Assembly (NCBI RefSeq): GCF_040412425.1 | Contig: NC_089744.1 | Coordinates: 22,223,501-22,287,500, forward strand | DNA length: 64,000 nucleotides | DNA from: Macrobrachium rosenbergii | Lineage: Eukaryota > Arthropoda > Malacostraca > Decapoda > Palaemonidae | Direction of reading: 5' to 3' | Shown: positions 49,996 to 62,110 of the stretch, one piece after another | Layout: every line of letters begins with the position of its first letter | Numbering within the stretch: the first letter of the stretch is position 1 | The notes under the pieces: generated by a model | Databases searched by the model: none | The model's input: the letters and a program-made list of their open reading frames with translations, nothing else | What the model was told of the DNA's origin: nothing | Position numbers and translations under genes: made by a program

Positions 49996-50500
49996 TTTCG
50001 GTGGGATTTTGAATTAGTGATACTCACATACGCACATATATACATTTATATGGAATGTTAATTTTCGAGTGTATTTTTCAGTTGTATTTTGAATTAGGGA
50101 TACACACACATATATACATTTATATGGAATGTTAATTTTCGAGTGTATTTTTCAGTTGTATTTTGAATTAGGGATACACACACACATATATACATTTATA
50201 TGGAATGTTAATTTTCGAGTGTATTTTTCACTGGTATTTTGAATTAGGGATACACACACATACATTTATATGAATGTTAATTTTCGAGTGTATTTTTCAT
50301 TGGTATTTTGAATTAGGGCTACACACACACATATATGCATTTATATAGAATGTTAATTTTCGAGTGTATTTTTCAGTGGTATTTTAAATTAGGGATACAC
50401 ACACATATATGCATTTATATAGAATGTTAATTTTCCAGTGTATTTTTCAGTGGTATTTTGAATTAGGGATACACACTCACAAATTCACATTTATATAGAA
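49996..50500. repeat. ~73 bp tandem repeat, seven units
   Basis: The unit is AATGTTAATTTTCGAGTGTA, TTTTTCAGTGGTATTTTGAA, TTAGGGATACACACACA, TATATACATTTATATGG. It contains a short (CA)n(TA)n. Confidence 0.95.
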
Positions 50501-50557
50501 AAATATCTGCATATATGTATATATAAATTTATATATGCATATATATACACATTTATA

Positions 50558-50700
50558 TGTCACACATTACCATAGTTGAAAAATCAGAGACGGGGTGTAG
50601 GTCCTATTTGGTTCCGTCAGTGGCTTGGAAATAGTCGAAACCGGTCAGGATCTACCCCCCCCCCCCGCCTCGTATTTTTCACCTGTGGTAATGTGTGATA
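50558..50700. mobile_element. hairpin element, ~48 bp imperfect inverted ends
   Basis: The left arm (TCACACATTACCATAGTTGA, AAAATCAGAGACGGGGTGTA) pairs with the right arm (TACCCCCCCCCCCCCGCCTC, GTATTTTTCACCTGTGGTAA, TGTGTGA). The loop is about 45 bp. The right arm has an expanded C run of 14. Class unknown; TA-rich flanks. Confidence 0.8.
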
Positions 50701-51099
50701 AATGAATCGCGTACAAAAGTGATTGTAAATACATACTTACATACACATATATGTATATGTCATATAACTTTATCATAATTATACGGATCAATAGGATCAG
50801 TTGCTAATCTCGATAGGTTTAGACCCATCTCCGGTAGCTTTGACCCCAAATCCGTTTAACAAAAAAGGTCCTCTGAAATTCTGTCACTCTTGACTTTCTC
50901 GTTCTTTCACCTTCACCAATCTCCATCTGCAGCCTCGTGTCCTCATCGTTTGCAGGGAAGTAGTTCTTTCAACTCTTGGTACCCACAAGAGGGGGCAGCG
51001 CACCCCCACCCCCCACCCCCACAGCTGACGCTCAGTCACGTACTATTCTCCCAGGGGTGGTGCGGGGGACATGCTCCAGCTATCTCTTTCCTCCCTTCT

Positions 51100-51132
<33 letters not shown>

Positions 51133-51761
51133 GCCATGGGGGACTCCCTCTGTTTCCTTAATGGTATTATTTCTCATTCTGTCCTGCCATTGGACTTCTA
51201 GTACTCTTCGTGAAGAATATTATCGTTATAGATAAACACATCTTACTGATGTATAATCTTTCCTAGGCGTGTAATTTCATTCTATTGTGATTTCCAAATC
51301 TCGTCCAGCCTGCTTTTTTTTTCCTTTCCTTAAATTCGAACTCTGGAGAACCTGTGTTGAATATCATTGTTCTACTCAAATGAAAGAGACGGCCCCACTA
51401 ATCCCTTCTCTGTTTAGTGTTGTTTCATCCATTCAGTCAAACTCTTCAATTCTTCATTTTAAATTTTCCATTTGTAGATATATAAATTTCCTGTTAAGCA
51501 AGCTCTATAAATCGTATGATGTATGGCGGTGTTTTGCTGTTGAAGACAGCCTGCATATTCTGAGTCATTCCGTTATTCCGATCTGGGCCTATTCTTCCAC
51601 TGTCAGTTACGATTTCCATCATAAAATCGACGAAAAGTAAACATGTCTTCGTCACATATCCTAATGTACGCGCGCTCGCTCTTGGTAGTCATACAGACTT
51701 AGTCCCTTTATATTCAAGGAAGAAGAGAGACGACAGTACTGTATAACTCCCTTCATATTCA

Positions 51762-51764
<3 letters not shown>
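50701..51764. other. no established gene; 117-codon frame and (ATC)n
   Basis: (ATC)n at 51099-51134 explains a His/Ile run. The plus frame 51287-51640 (117 codons, starting MISKSRPACFFF) is the longest frame in the window that is free of simple repeats. It has hydrophobic and Ser-rich stretches, but I recognise no family, no exon partners and no clear promoter. It may be chance. Confidence 0.35.

Positions 51765-51816
<52 letters not shown>
51765..51816. repeat. (GA)n microsatellite with flanking short duplication
   Basis: GA tract. CTCCCTTCATATTCAAGGA(G) just before it repeats the upstream TCCCTTTATATTCAAGGAA. Confidence 0.9.
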
Positions 51817-51819
<3 letters not shown>

Positions 51820-52540
51820 TGTATTGGCTACTCTGCGGGATACAAGTGAACTTCGATGATGTTAAAAATGCTTGTTGCTTGAGCCGATGTAGATGTTTTC
51901 CATTTAAAAAAAATGTTCTTAAGCGTATAATGTGTTTTTTTTTTTTTCGTTTGTAACCGTATCACCTCGCATCTAAATTTTTGGCCTAATAGTTTGACCT
52001 GACCTTAAGTACCCGTAAATTCGATCGTTGGTCTTCATGTTCATTCGTATCATCTTCCTGTGTTTTTGGGATACGTTAACTACAGTTTCTTTTCGCCTGT
52101 CAGTCATCACATTTTTTTTTTAAAGGGAAACCTCATATAAATCTCACTTTCTTAACACCCACTCTATCAGTTACTGGACTGTGGCGGTTTCCAGTACTTT
52201 ATGGATTTTGCTTAATCTTCAAGTCTTGTTAAATTCCGCTTCTCGTAGTGCAACAGTCCGGCAGGCATCTCAGGTGAAAAAATCTCCCGGGTTTATTAAA
52301 GAATTTTTTGCGTTAGTTGCTCCATTAAGTCTTTTTATCCTTCTGTTTTGACGATAATTACGATAATTTTTATCGGAGAGAATGATTAGGTACGGCTTTC
52401 AACGACCCGAGGTTACATAAGCAAAAATCCCTCGTGTTGCAAAATAATCTTTGGCAATTCTCGTCGACGGTTGTGATTTCATTTGGTTGTGGAACTGTGT
52501 CTTGTGTTTCGCCTGGTGAAGGAAACCTTTTTTCGTAACT
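51817..52540. other. no recognisable gene
   Basis: Unique-looking with T runs near 51937-51950 and 52110-52122. No notable frame. Confidence 0.5.
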
Positions 52541-53010
52541 TGAAAATTCGTTGATTGTATTTAAAGTAAGTGTTTTGCATAGTTCTAATATATTTCAATG
52601 CGGTTGGTTAACGTTTTCTGTACACTTGCTGTGTTTAACATAGTTAATTAACGCAGGTCTCTGTGTATATGTTCGATTGGTTAACGCTTTTAATGTACCT
52701 AGTGTGTTTACCGAAGGCATTTTACTCATATCTTCTATATATCGTGTTTGGTTGACGTTTTCAATACACCTTGTGTATTTAACGGAAGCAGTTCACGCAT
52801 GTCTTCTGTGTATATATTCGATTGGTTAACGTCTTCAATATACTTAGTGTATTTAACGTGGGCATTTTACTCAGGTCGTCTGTGTATATATTCGATTGGT
52901 TAACGTTTTCAATACACTTAGTGTATTTGACGGAAGCAATTAGCGCTGGCTTTCTGTGTAAATATTCGATTGGTTAACGTTTTCAACATACTGTATAAAT
53001 GTTCGACCAT
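52541..53010. repeat. ~73 bp tandem repeat, six units
   Basis: The unit core is CGATTGGTTAACGTTTTCAA, TACACTTAGTGTATTTAACG, GAAGCA-TT, then CTTCTGTGTATATATT. The TACACTTAGTGTA segment is itself palindromic and is best kept in the later units. Confidence 0.92.
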
Positions 53011-53560
53011 CAATACACTTGAAGTCTGTTGAAGTAGATCTTTGAATATGTATGAGTTAGTGACAGAAAAGGAACGGCTATTGAAACACTGGAACGAAAC
53101 AAATGCAAGATTGCTTCTCTCTAATTATGCAGTTGGAGATACGGCACCTTCATTTTATTTTTCGGGAAGATGAGAGGAGGGAGCGAGCGCTCCCTCGAAC
53201 TACCTGGTGGTAGTGGTGGTGGTGGCGTGAACACACGCAGAATTCTGTGCATTTATCGATCGCAGAACGAGGGTGAAACATCCCCATTGACGGGTCGTGG
53301 AAAGGGGCGAGTGTGTAGAGCCATGGGCGAGCTTAGAGGGCGAGGTATTTTCAATGCGGGGGATTAATTTGGGGAAGGGTGCATTGACAAGCACGGGATC
53401 ATTAATGGGGAGGCAACTTGCAGTGGCTGAAGTGGCCCCTTCGTGGTGGAATTACTCGATGAGAAGGAGTGGATTTGGGAAGTGTCTGTGTTGGTTGTCG
53501 GTTACTGAAAGGAGAGGTCAGTAATTAATGTTGTTTGGTAAGAATGATGATTATCTTATA
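53011..53560. other. no recognisable gene
   Basis: Overlapping Gly-rich frames of 64-75 codons on both strands around 53170-53524 arise partly from a GGT run (53206-53226). No motif. Confidence 0.45.
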
Positions 53561-53561
53561 A

Positions 53562-53652
<91 letters not shown>

Positions 53653-53687
53653 AGTATAGGTTGTGCTTGGAGGATTTGATAAAGGAA

Positions 53688-53756
<69 letters not shown>

Positions 53757-53788
53757 GGGTTTTGCCTGGAGGGGATTTGATAAAGGAA

Positions 53789-53855
<67 letters not shown>

Positions 53856-53885
53856 AAGTTTTGCTTGGAGAGGATTTGATAAAGG

Positions 53886-53963
<78 letters not shown>

Positions 53964-53990
53964 GAAATAATGTAGGGTATTCATGGGCAT
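53561..53990. repeat. compound (CT)n array, spacer family shared with 24.8 and 55.2 kb
   Basis: CT tracts 53561-53649, 53692-53752, 53789-53851 and 53889-53961. Spacers contain GTTTTGCTTGGAGAGGATTT and GATAAAGGAATCTCTC. The last tract is followed by TAGGGTATTCATGGGCATTG. Confidence 0.95.
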
Positions 53991-54280
53991 TGACTACGAG
54001 GACGAGGTGAATGTACGAGTCCAAATTGAATTAACACTAATTTTATCGTTAAACTCGCCTTTTGTTTGGTGTTGAATCTCTCTCGAATATTTCTTCAGCT
54101 ACAGTAACTTGGCGAGTATCTGTAGTGGCCACATTTGCACACACGCGCAGAGAGAGAGAGAGAGAGAGAGAGAGACGGGGGGTGGGATGGCAACCGGAAA
54201 TTAGCGGACAAAGGGCTACGGTAATTGGATAATTCATTTTTAAAGAGAGAGTATTGTGTAATGGGGTGTGATGCGGAGTT
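53991..54280. other. short (GA)n in unique sequence
   Basis: A GA run at 54149-54174 follows CACACGCGCAG. Otherwise nothing recognised. Confidence 0.6.
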
Positions 54281-54850
54281 GTTTAAATACAGAGCTGAAT
54301 TTATCGACTGTTTAAATACAATGTTGAATTTATCGACTGCTTAAAGAAAATGTTCAATTTATCGACTGTTTAAAAAAATGTTGAATTTATTGATTTTTTT
54401 ATGTTGTTTATCGATTTTTTTTTATTTTCAAATTAACGACTGTTCAAAAACAATGTTGAATTTATCGATTGTGTTTATATAGTGTTGAATTTATCGACTG
54501 TTTAAATACAACGTTGAATTTATCGATTTTTTGTTAATGTTGAATGTATCGACTGTTTGTTAATTTTGATTTTATCGACTGTTTAAAAGCAGTGTTGAAT
54601 TTATCGATTGTGTTTATATGCAATGTTGAATTTATCGACTGTTTAAAGAAAATGTTGAATTTGTCGATTTTTCGTGAATGTTGAATTTATCAAGTGTTTG
54701 TTAATGTTGAATTTATCGAATTTATCGAGTGTTTGTTAATGTTGAATTTATCGATCGTGTTTGTATACAATATTGAATTTATCGACTGTTTGAATACAAT
54801 GCTGAATTTATCGACTGTTTAAATACAATATTGAATTTATCGACTGTATG
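54281..54850. repeat. ~28 bp minisatellite, about 19 units
   Basis: The unit is TTGAATTTATCGACTGTTTA + AATACAATG. Length varies through T runs and deletions, and GTTTGTTAATG and GTGTTTATAT variants recur. Confidence 0.93.
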
Positions 54851-55128
54851 CATAATGCTGCCGTCACTATCCGAATGTTCCTCAATGTAGAATATTTTTC
54901 ATTCCGACTTAATGACTTGAAATGAAGTTCAGTAAACTATTTTGTCAACTTGGAAAACTGTCGCAAGAAACCGTTGGTGGGTGGGTGGGCTGACAGATCT
55001 TCTGGGTGTCTCGTGGGTTGCATGACAGATCTGTTTAAAGATTTTCAGGGGCAACTGTTAGTCTGAGCGAAGCTCTTCTTGAGGGAGTGGATGTGACTTC
55101 AGGGAAGGCCACTGATGTTAGGTGTCAC

Positions 55129-55132
<4 letters not shown>
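54851..55132. other. no recognisable gene
   Basis: Unique-looking sequence. Confidence 0.45.
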
Positions 55133-55191
<59 letters not shown>

Positions 55192-55284
55192 TGTGTGTGT
55201 GTGTGCAGAGTTTTGCTTGTAGAGGATTTGATAGGGAATCTCTCTCTGTTGCAGGTTTTTTTTGGAGGGGATTTGATAAAGGAG

Positions 55285-55332
<48 letters not shown>

Positions 55333-55365
55333 GGTTTTGCTGGCAGAGGATCTGATAAAGGAATT
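55133..55365. repeat. compound (CT)n array, same spacer family as 53.7 kb
   Basis: CT 55133-55179, GT 55179-55206, CT 55286-55330. The spacers (GTTTTGCTTGTAGAGGATTT, GATAAAGGAGTATCTCTC, GTTTTGCTGGCAGAGGATCT) match those of the 53.7 kb array. Confidence 0.9.
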
Positions 55366-55533
55366 TTTCCCATGTTTTGTAAAGAGGGAAATGCTTCATA
55401 ATCTACAAGTGTCTATTTTTCGGATGAAAATTCCCCTAGTCATGATCTAAAACTTTGACAATAATATAAAACAGAGCAAGTTTTTGGTAAGCTACTTTTA
55501 TCCATTTAACTTAGGTTACGTACAGTTGCGGCT

Positions 55534-55578
<45 letters not shown>

Positions 55579-56429
55579 GATGTTTTCGTCTAGCCCAGCT
55601 TGGGGAGTTTACCCAAGCATACCTTCTCCGAGAGAGTAATGTTCAGTTTCCTACCCCCGTTTGTTTGCATATTTTTATATGACTGCTGTTACTGCTTGCG
55701 TACATTGAGGACCCACGCACGCTGTTGGTATAGCCATTTGAGAATAGAGAAATTCTCATCGTAAATTGTCATAATACTTGGCAGTAGGTTCCGGCAAGTA
55801 GATGGAGTCTAAACTGCAAAATAAATGAATTTGATAAAAACAAAAAATCCAATTACGCTAGCAGTCGTTGCTTTAAAAAAACAAACAAAACTGTTTGCTT
55901 TTCAGACCGCCATCAACTGCATGAACTTAACTGTTTTTAATGTTCTCGAAACTGTGGTGGTTGCCTTACCAGCTCACGCTAAATGGAAATGTAAATAAGA
56001 ACAATAAATAAAACAAAAGGAAGTAAACGAAAATAATACCAGTAGTTCATTACCCGAAGCCTGTGGTACATTTTAGTGGCGTGAGCATGTAAGAAATGTA
56101 CCAGACTTGATTAGTTTGTTGCTTGCCGAGGCATGAGTTTGCTTGATGGAGTCTCGCCGTGGTCTGATTATACAGTGTGTGTTTTGCGAGTGAGAACAGT
56201 TATTTTGTACGGTAATAATCAGAGGAATGCGTTGAGAACAGTTATTCCAAGTCGCTCTCAGTGCTGGCGAGTCTAGAAAAATAACACACCTGAATTTTTC
56301 CACTTCGGTTACAAGTGACACACGTATATATGCGTTTTTTTTGAAGATGAATATTTTATGTACGTTCACGGTCTATCAGACACTTGCATTCTCACAGATT
56401 GTAATCTGTCTTGTTCTGTTTGCCTTAGG
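55366..56429. other. (CTGT)n and otherwise no recognisable gene
   Basis: (CTGT)n at 55534-55580. The 98-codon minus frame 56073-56369 is compositionally normal but unrecognised. Confidence 0.5.
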
Positions 56430-56740
56430 GGGTTGGGGTTAGTGCCGTCAGTGCATTTCACGCGGTAGACCGTAGGCATTTTAGGGTTCTTTGCAGCGTC
56501 CCTTCGGCCCCTAGCTGCAACCCCTTTCATTCCTTTTAACGATCCTCCGTTCACATTCTTTTTCATAATCTTTTCATAGTGCAACTTCCATGATTTCCTC
56601 CCTTTACACAACCACCTTAACTCTCGATTTACCTTTCAGCGTTCAATGACCTCATAGGTCCCATCGTCTGGCCTGTGGCTAACTTTTACATTCCAGCTCC
56701 AATATTTTATTCCATCTCATTCTACGTTACCCAACTGCAT
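56430..56740 (+). mobile_element. DR1 copy 9, diverged
   Basis: GTTAGTGCCGTCAGTGCATT, GACCGTAGGCATT, CAGCGTCCCTTCGGCCCCTA, GCTGCAACCCCTTTCATTCC and AATGACCTCATAGGTCCCAT, with a TATTTTATTCCA-type tail. Internal deletions around 56560-56580. Confidence 0.85.
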
Positions 56741-57214
56741 TGTGTTGGCCTCTCGTTCAATTGGCCCTTGATGCATCAAGATCTCATCGTGTATCAGGAG
56801 TGAATGTATATATCATAGGGGCGGTTTTGGGGTACGTGGTTGAGAGGTGGTGGCAGCAGTTGAATATATTGTTGCTGATTGCCAGAGATATTACTCCAGA
56901 TGATGCGGGGATACGGGTGGCGCAGGCTCGAGTGTCGTCGATTGGAGAGGGAAATACCCACATTTGACTCCGGCCTTTTATTCTCTGGGTATGCAAGTGT
57001 GTTCGCCCGTAGATTCCTATTTTTATTTTATTGTTTACAGTTGCAGGCAGCGAAATCTGTTGTATTCGTCTGTTCGGGATGAAGGGGTGTGTTTATTTAT
57101 CTACCTCGAGACGTAGTTTTCCGTTTTGGAATAAAATAATGAATGGAAAAGACGGATATTTGTAACTTTTGATAGTCATCCACACACACATACATTTTAT
57201 ATATATATATCACA
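56741..57214. other. no recognisable gene
   Basis: Short overlapping frames only; no motif. Confidence 0.45.
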
Positions 57215-57440
57215 CTTTTTCCTGTTTACAGGCGATAGAGCCAAAGTAGTGCAACCTCTGGTTTCTTCGCAGTCCTTTAGGGGTGAGGTTGCTGGCCTCA
57301 GCCCCCTTCCTTGGCCAGAGCCAAAGCTTTTACTTATTGTACATACCTCTAGGTCTACTGATGGGCAGTGGGCTGTCCTCAAACCGTGGACCTTGGAAAC
57401 GTGAGGGAAGCGCTGTACCAATCAGACTGTGGCGTATATT
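57215..57440 (-). mobile_element. SINE-like element, minus strand
   Basis: Read on the minus strand it begins CGCCACAGTCTGATTGGTAC (A-box-like), with CCACGGTTTGAGGAC about 35 bp later (a degenerate B box). A GC-rich body with CAGCAACCTCACCCCTAAAG follows. The spacing suggests a tRNA-derived head, but there is no second copy in the window to confirm it. Confidence 0.5.
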
Positions 57441-57449
57441 TAAAGTGAT

Positions 57450-57728
<279 letters not shown>

Positions 57729-57852
57729 TTGTACAGAATATATAAAGTTGATGCGGGTTTGACAGCGTTTACAGACGCCTTTGAAGCAAATTACAAGAAT
57801 AATTTCGGTTCTCTTAGATGAGATTTAAAGAAAAGAGACTGGGTAAAAGAAA

Positions 57853-57855
<3 letters not shown>

Positions 57856-57911
<56 letters not shown>
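57856..57911. repeat. (CT)n microsatellite
   Basis: Pure CT tract. Confidence 0.95.
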
Positions 57912-57913
<2 letters not shown>

Positions 57914-58020
57914 GCAACACGAAGTAGGGGGCGGGTGAGGGGGAGGAATGGATGTTTTAACGATACTTGTTGGGCATTGTTTGTGACTGCTTTGTTTCCA
58001 TTAGCTTCGCATTATATATA

Positions 58021-58335
58021 GGAATGGAATGGAATATCGAGTTTAGGCCCAAGGCCAGGCACTGGGACCTATGAGATCTTTCAGCGCTGGAAAGGAAATT
58101 GAGAGTAGGTAGGTTTGAAAGGTGTAGCAAGAGGGAAGCATCTCGGTTGCACTATGAAATAATTGTTAGCAGAGGGTGGATAGCAAGATGGAAGAAAGAT
58201 AATATGAATGGAGGTACAGTAAAAGCAATGAAAGGAGTTGCGGCTAGGGTCCTAAAGGGACGCTGCTAAGAACTTTTATTAATGCCTACAGTGCACCCCG
58301 TGAAGTGCACTGACGGCACTACCCTCTTACGGGGA
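58021..58335 (-). mobile_element. DR1 copy 10, minus strand
   Basis: Reverse complement of the family: GGCCCAAGGCCAGGCACTGG, GACCTATGAGATCTTTCAGC, GCCTACAGTGCACCCCGTGA, AGTGCACTGACGGCACTACC. Full-length with GGAATGGAATGGAATAT at its tail side. It is one of two copies in this orientation. Confidence 0.92.
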
Positions 58336-58818
58336 GCACTCAGTGTAGGAATCTAGATTTAGAAATCAGACAGGCGAATATTAAATCCCTGTAGTTACTC
58401 TCTAATCAGTAGCTTTAAAATGGGTAACGTATTACGGTCCTTTCTTCGTTACTCCTTTTGAAATTCCATTAACTTATTTTGTTTAAGAAAGCGACGGACT
58501 TTTTTCCACTTTTGTACTCGAACTCGAGGTACAAAAGCGTTTCAGAAATATCAACATTCTAACAACTTGGTGAGTTTTTTTTTTTTTTTTTTTTTTTTTT
58601 GAGGAAGTGACGAAATTTTTGTCCCTTCTGTACACAGATTCGAGGTACGAAGTGTTTTTAGAATCGGTCAAATTCGTCTACTTAATTTTGGTACTGTGGT
58701 CCGGAAGTTGCGTGCATGCCTTGGCAAATTTGTTAATTGTAATTGATCCGAAAGGTTCTGAGGTTACTTCGTTATTCTTTTGTTGAGTTCGTTGCTGTGC
58801 GTGCATTGGACATGAGAA

Positions 58819-58819
<1 letters not shown>
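58336..58819. other. diverged duplication and poly(T)
   Basis: Two diverged ~120 bp copies share TTTTTxxxACTTxTGTAC, TCGAGGTAC and a TTTTAGAA box (58498 and 58618). Poly(T) of about 29 lies between them at 58576-58600. Confidence 0.5.

Positions 58820-58882
<63 letters not shown>
58820..58882. repeat. (TA)n microsatellite
   Basis: About 31 TA repeats. Confidence 0.95.
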
Positions 58883-58888
<6 letters not shown>

Positions 58889-59109
58889 TTTAAAGACAGT
58901 TACACAATTTATTTCATTGTAAGAGCCCAGGGGAATTCTGAACGTTGACTAATAATAAAAAAGAAGCAAAATACGTTCCTGGAGGCGAGTAAAGGAACGG
59001 AGAGTAACACGTAGCTGATAGGTCGATAACCTGCTAGGCCTATAAATAGGTCTATGAAGATATACACTTGGCGCCACGGGTTCGCGGCTGTCAGGCCCTC
59101 GCCCTTACC

Positions 59110-59112
<3 letters not shown>

Positions 59113-59158
<46 letters not shown>
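59113..59158. repeat. (CT)n microsatellite
   Basis: Pure CT tract followed by a short GT. Confidence 0.95.
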
Positions 59159-59159
<1 letters not shown>

Positions 59160-59241
59160 TTGTGTGTGTGCTCCGTGAACTGTGACATTTCGCGCATGTT
59201 ATGCAGTGTTCTTGCTCTGAGAATGGACGGTGTCTATTGGC

Positions 59242-59406
59242 TTACCCACAAAGGATGAAGAAGTGTGTTGGTTCGGGCTTTTTGTTGTTGCGGATTGCAA
59301 GAAACCAGTCCGGTATATTTTGTGCCTTTTCTTCGTAGATGGAACTGACACTGGCCGTGCTGCTACCGTCGTTCAAGTAAAGATTTGCAGCAGTGTATGG
59401 ACTCAT
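59242..59406 (-). CDS. possible small exon or coding relic, 54 codons, product unknown
   Basis: I do not recognise this product. The minus frame from 59406 to 59245 starts MSPYTAANLYLNDG, continues with an acidic/Ser-rich stretch, and ends IPDWFLAIRNNKKPEPTHFF then ILCG before a stop. The composition is protein-like, with no simple repeats. Its 3' end coincides with TGTGGGTAAGC, which resembles a splice donor, so the stop could be intronic. Against a gene: an in-frame stop lies just upstream with no clear acceptor site, the plus strand is open over the same stretch for 81 codons, and no partner exon was found. Confidence 0.2.
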   Translation of the reverse strand: MSPYTAANLYLNDGSSTASVSSIYEEKAQNIPDWFLAIRNNKKPEPTHFFILCG

Positions 59407-60080
59407 TCGAAGTATGACAGGTCACACATTGTGCTGCGTATGACTCCTAAGTCTATAGGTTTTTCAGAGGGGTGAAGATATTTCACCAGTCTGGATTCAC
59501 TCAGGTTCTCTGGTTCCTTGCACAGAAAATTGTGATTATGTATATCACTGTTTGGAGATTCCAGCTTTGATGCAGTGTGGCCTTTCTTGCCAAAGGACTT
59601 TGGCCTAGCATGTGGACATTAGGGAACATCCATAGTTCCTTTGTTTATAGAATTAAAGCACGCAACTTCACATTTTCAACATTGGTATTGTGGCATCTGT
59701 CACTGTGCCCAGTAGTAAAAGTATCATTTGTTGGTAATTCCATATTTTTAATTCGACCTTAAACGTGTAAATTATCCATCGTAGCTCTGTATTTTTTTTT
59801 TTTTATTTGTGCTTACATTATCTTCAAACTTTCTTCCATCTTCTCCTCTGATTTCTAATTTTCTTTGCTTCTTCAGTTCTAGTCCAGTTACAGTACTGGA
59901 CTTGATGAACTGCTGCATATAAAAAGCATGTATGAAACCTTCGCTCTCTCTTTTATTCCAAAAATAAAAGATACACACCATTACGTATCATGGGTTGATA
60001 TAGAACATAAACACTGAACCTGAATTCGGCTCGCATCTGCATAGCAGAGTCGTTGTTGACTCAGGCCTGTCTCTCTCTTG
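59407..60080. other. no recognisable gene
   Basis: Unique-looking sequence with a T run at 59791-59805. No motif in the 61-69 codon frames. Confidence 0.45.
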
Positions 60081-60081
60081 A

Positions 60082-60225
60082 TGCTCTGGTGGTGCAAGTC
60101 ACTGCTCTGTGAACCAGACCACGGTTCGAATCCTGGCCGGTGCAGAAGAAGCATTTATCAGCTATAATTCCCCCCGGGGTGTCAGTTATTCCCAAGGTGT
60201 ATGAAGAGAGATTAATTGATATTTG

Positions 60226-60290
<65 letters not shown>

Positions 60291-60300
60291 TATATATATA
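60082..60300 (+). mobile_element. tRNA-derived SINE with (TA)n tail
   Basis: The A-box-like TGGTGGTGCAAGTCACT and the exact B box GGTTCGAATCC (60124-60134) are followed by GCAGAAGAAGCATTTATCAG, CTATAATTCCCCCCGGGGTG, GAGATTAATTGATATTTGTG and then (TA)n 60229-60288. The AATTCCCC core resembles that of the SINEs at 37.6 and 63.6 kb. Confidence 0.85.
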
Positions 60301-60833
60301 TAATGAAAGAGACAAAGAGAAAGAGAGGTTATGTAAATTACCTGATCTCTGTGATATCATCTCATGACACTGAAAACGTTCGATTGTGTCATTGTTATAC
60401 TTAACATCTCCCCTTCTCCTCTTCCCACAGACTGAAGCATAACTTACACGCGGCCGCTCGCGCGCTCTAGTGCACAATTACGGCTCTTAATGTCCTTGCT
60501 GTTTTGTCTGTCGCTCGCTGGCTCCTAAAGTTTGCTCTGTCATTCCTGGTCACAATTTTCGGTCGACGTAAACCCGGCCATTATCGCGCCTCTTGCAAAA
60601 GGCCTTTGCGAAATGAGTTCATTATGCTGTCGATATGTAATTGGAACGCCGGTGTCTGCCTCGTCTCATCATGAGGGCGGAGGAGGAGGAGGAGGAGGAG
60701 AGTTGGTGGTGGTGATAATGGTGGTTGAGGGTGGGGAGGGGGGGGGAGGTGGCGGCGATGTTAGAGATGGCTCTATTTTCGGTGATGCTGCTGCTGATAC
60801 TAATAACGTTTCCTTGATTGGGTTATAAATTAG

Positions 60834-60834
<1 letters not shown>
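60301..60834. other. no recognisable gene; GGA/GGT-rich stretch
   Basis: The 98-codon frame 60532-60828 is Gly/Val-rich because of a GGAGGA and GGTGGT run (60675-60760). No motif. Confidence 0.45.
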
Positions 60835-60908
<74 letters not shown>

Positions 60909-60945
60909 CCATGAATAGTTACATTGTAGCGTTCATATATTTCCT
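60833..60945. repeat. (CT)n plus spacer related to the 42.8-43.6 kb array
   Basis: CT 60833-60902 with one GT interruption. It is followed by GAATGCCCATGAATAGTTAC, ATTGTAGCGTTCATATATT, which aligns with GAATGACCATGAATATATAC, ATTAGAGTTCATGTATTC of the 43 kb array. Confidence 0.85.
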
Positions 60946-61012
60946 CGGCAACAGTCTAGAACTTAATTGTATCGTTACTTTCTCGGCGACATCGAGAATG
61001 TTGACACATCTG

Positions 61013-61190
<178 letters not shown>

Positions 61191-61735
61191 TATCTAAGTA
61201 CCATTTCTTGTGCGTAACTTTCAATTTTTTAAAGTTTTGTTATCGTTCGTTTAATTACTTGCTCACCATTTATTCATTGCCTTATATGCCTTTTTTATTA
61301 TGCACTGAAGCTGATTTCATTAAATCCCCCATTTTTTTTTTTGCCTATATCAGGTATATTACCCTTATTCCTTGGGCCTTATTTATTTATGCTTATATTT
61401 CATGAAGTTCTCTCATAATCGAATGTGCTGTGTTTTTTGCTTTTAGTTTTTATTATTCATTTGGTTGAAATATCTTGCTTTTCTTTTAAGTCTCCGTTCT
61501 TATTGCTTTATTCGTTTGTTACGTCAGGCATTCGTTCTTTGCGTTTTTATCTTGTATTCCCTGTTATTCTCTCGATTCCTATTCCTCTTTTTCTCCGAAG
61601 TCATCGTCCTTTGTGCCGCCTCTAACAGCGTCGGTCACGTGCCGTTTGTTCTTAATTGCTCCAATGAATTTATTACGTTCCGCAAGCTGGCCAATGAATC
61701 ATTTGATGTACATTTATGTACGTTCGCAGGCCTCC

Positions 61736-61740
<5 letters not shown>
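61191..61740. other. no recognisable gene
   Basis: AT- and T-rich. The start of the 228-codon frame (61465 onward) is Leu/Phe-rich with normal composition but unrecognised. The rest of that frame is the CT tract. Confidence 0.4.
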
Positions 61741-61807
<67 letters not shown>

Positions 61808-61889
61808 TGCTCGCTTGTAGCCGTCTCTCTCTCTCCCTCTCTCTCGCTTGTAGCCGTCTCTCTCTCCCCCTCTCTGTCTCGCTTGTAAT

Positions 61890-61958
<69 letters not shown>

Positions 61959-61970
61959 CGCTTGTAGTAG

Positions 61971-62027
<57 letters not shown>

Positions 62028-62035
62028 TGTAGTAG

Positions 62036-62103
<68 letters not shown>

Positions 62104-62110
62104 AGCCGTA
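61741..62110. repeat. compound (CT)n array with short spacer
   Basis: CT tracts 61741-61804, 61885-61955, 61973-62024 and 62037-62100. Short spacers CGCTTGTAGTAGC / CGCTTGTAGCCGT repeat between them and again at 62101 (TTGTAGCCGT). Confidence 0.95.

Noticed and set aside
60082..60150. Functional tRNA gene
   Set aside because: The B box is perfect, but the sequence continues into a SINE-type body with a (TA)n tail and lacks a good acceptor stem.
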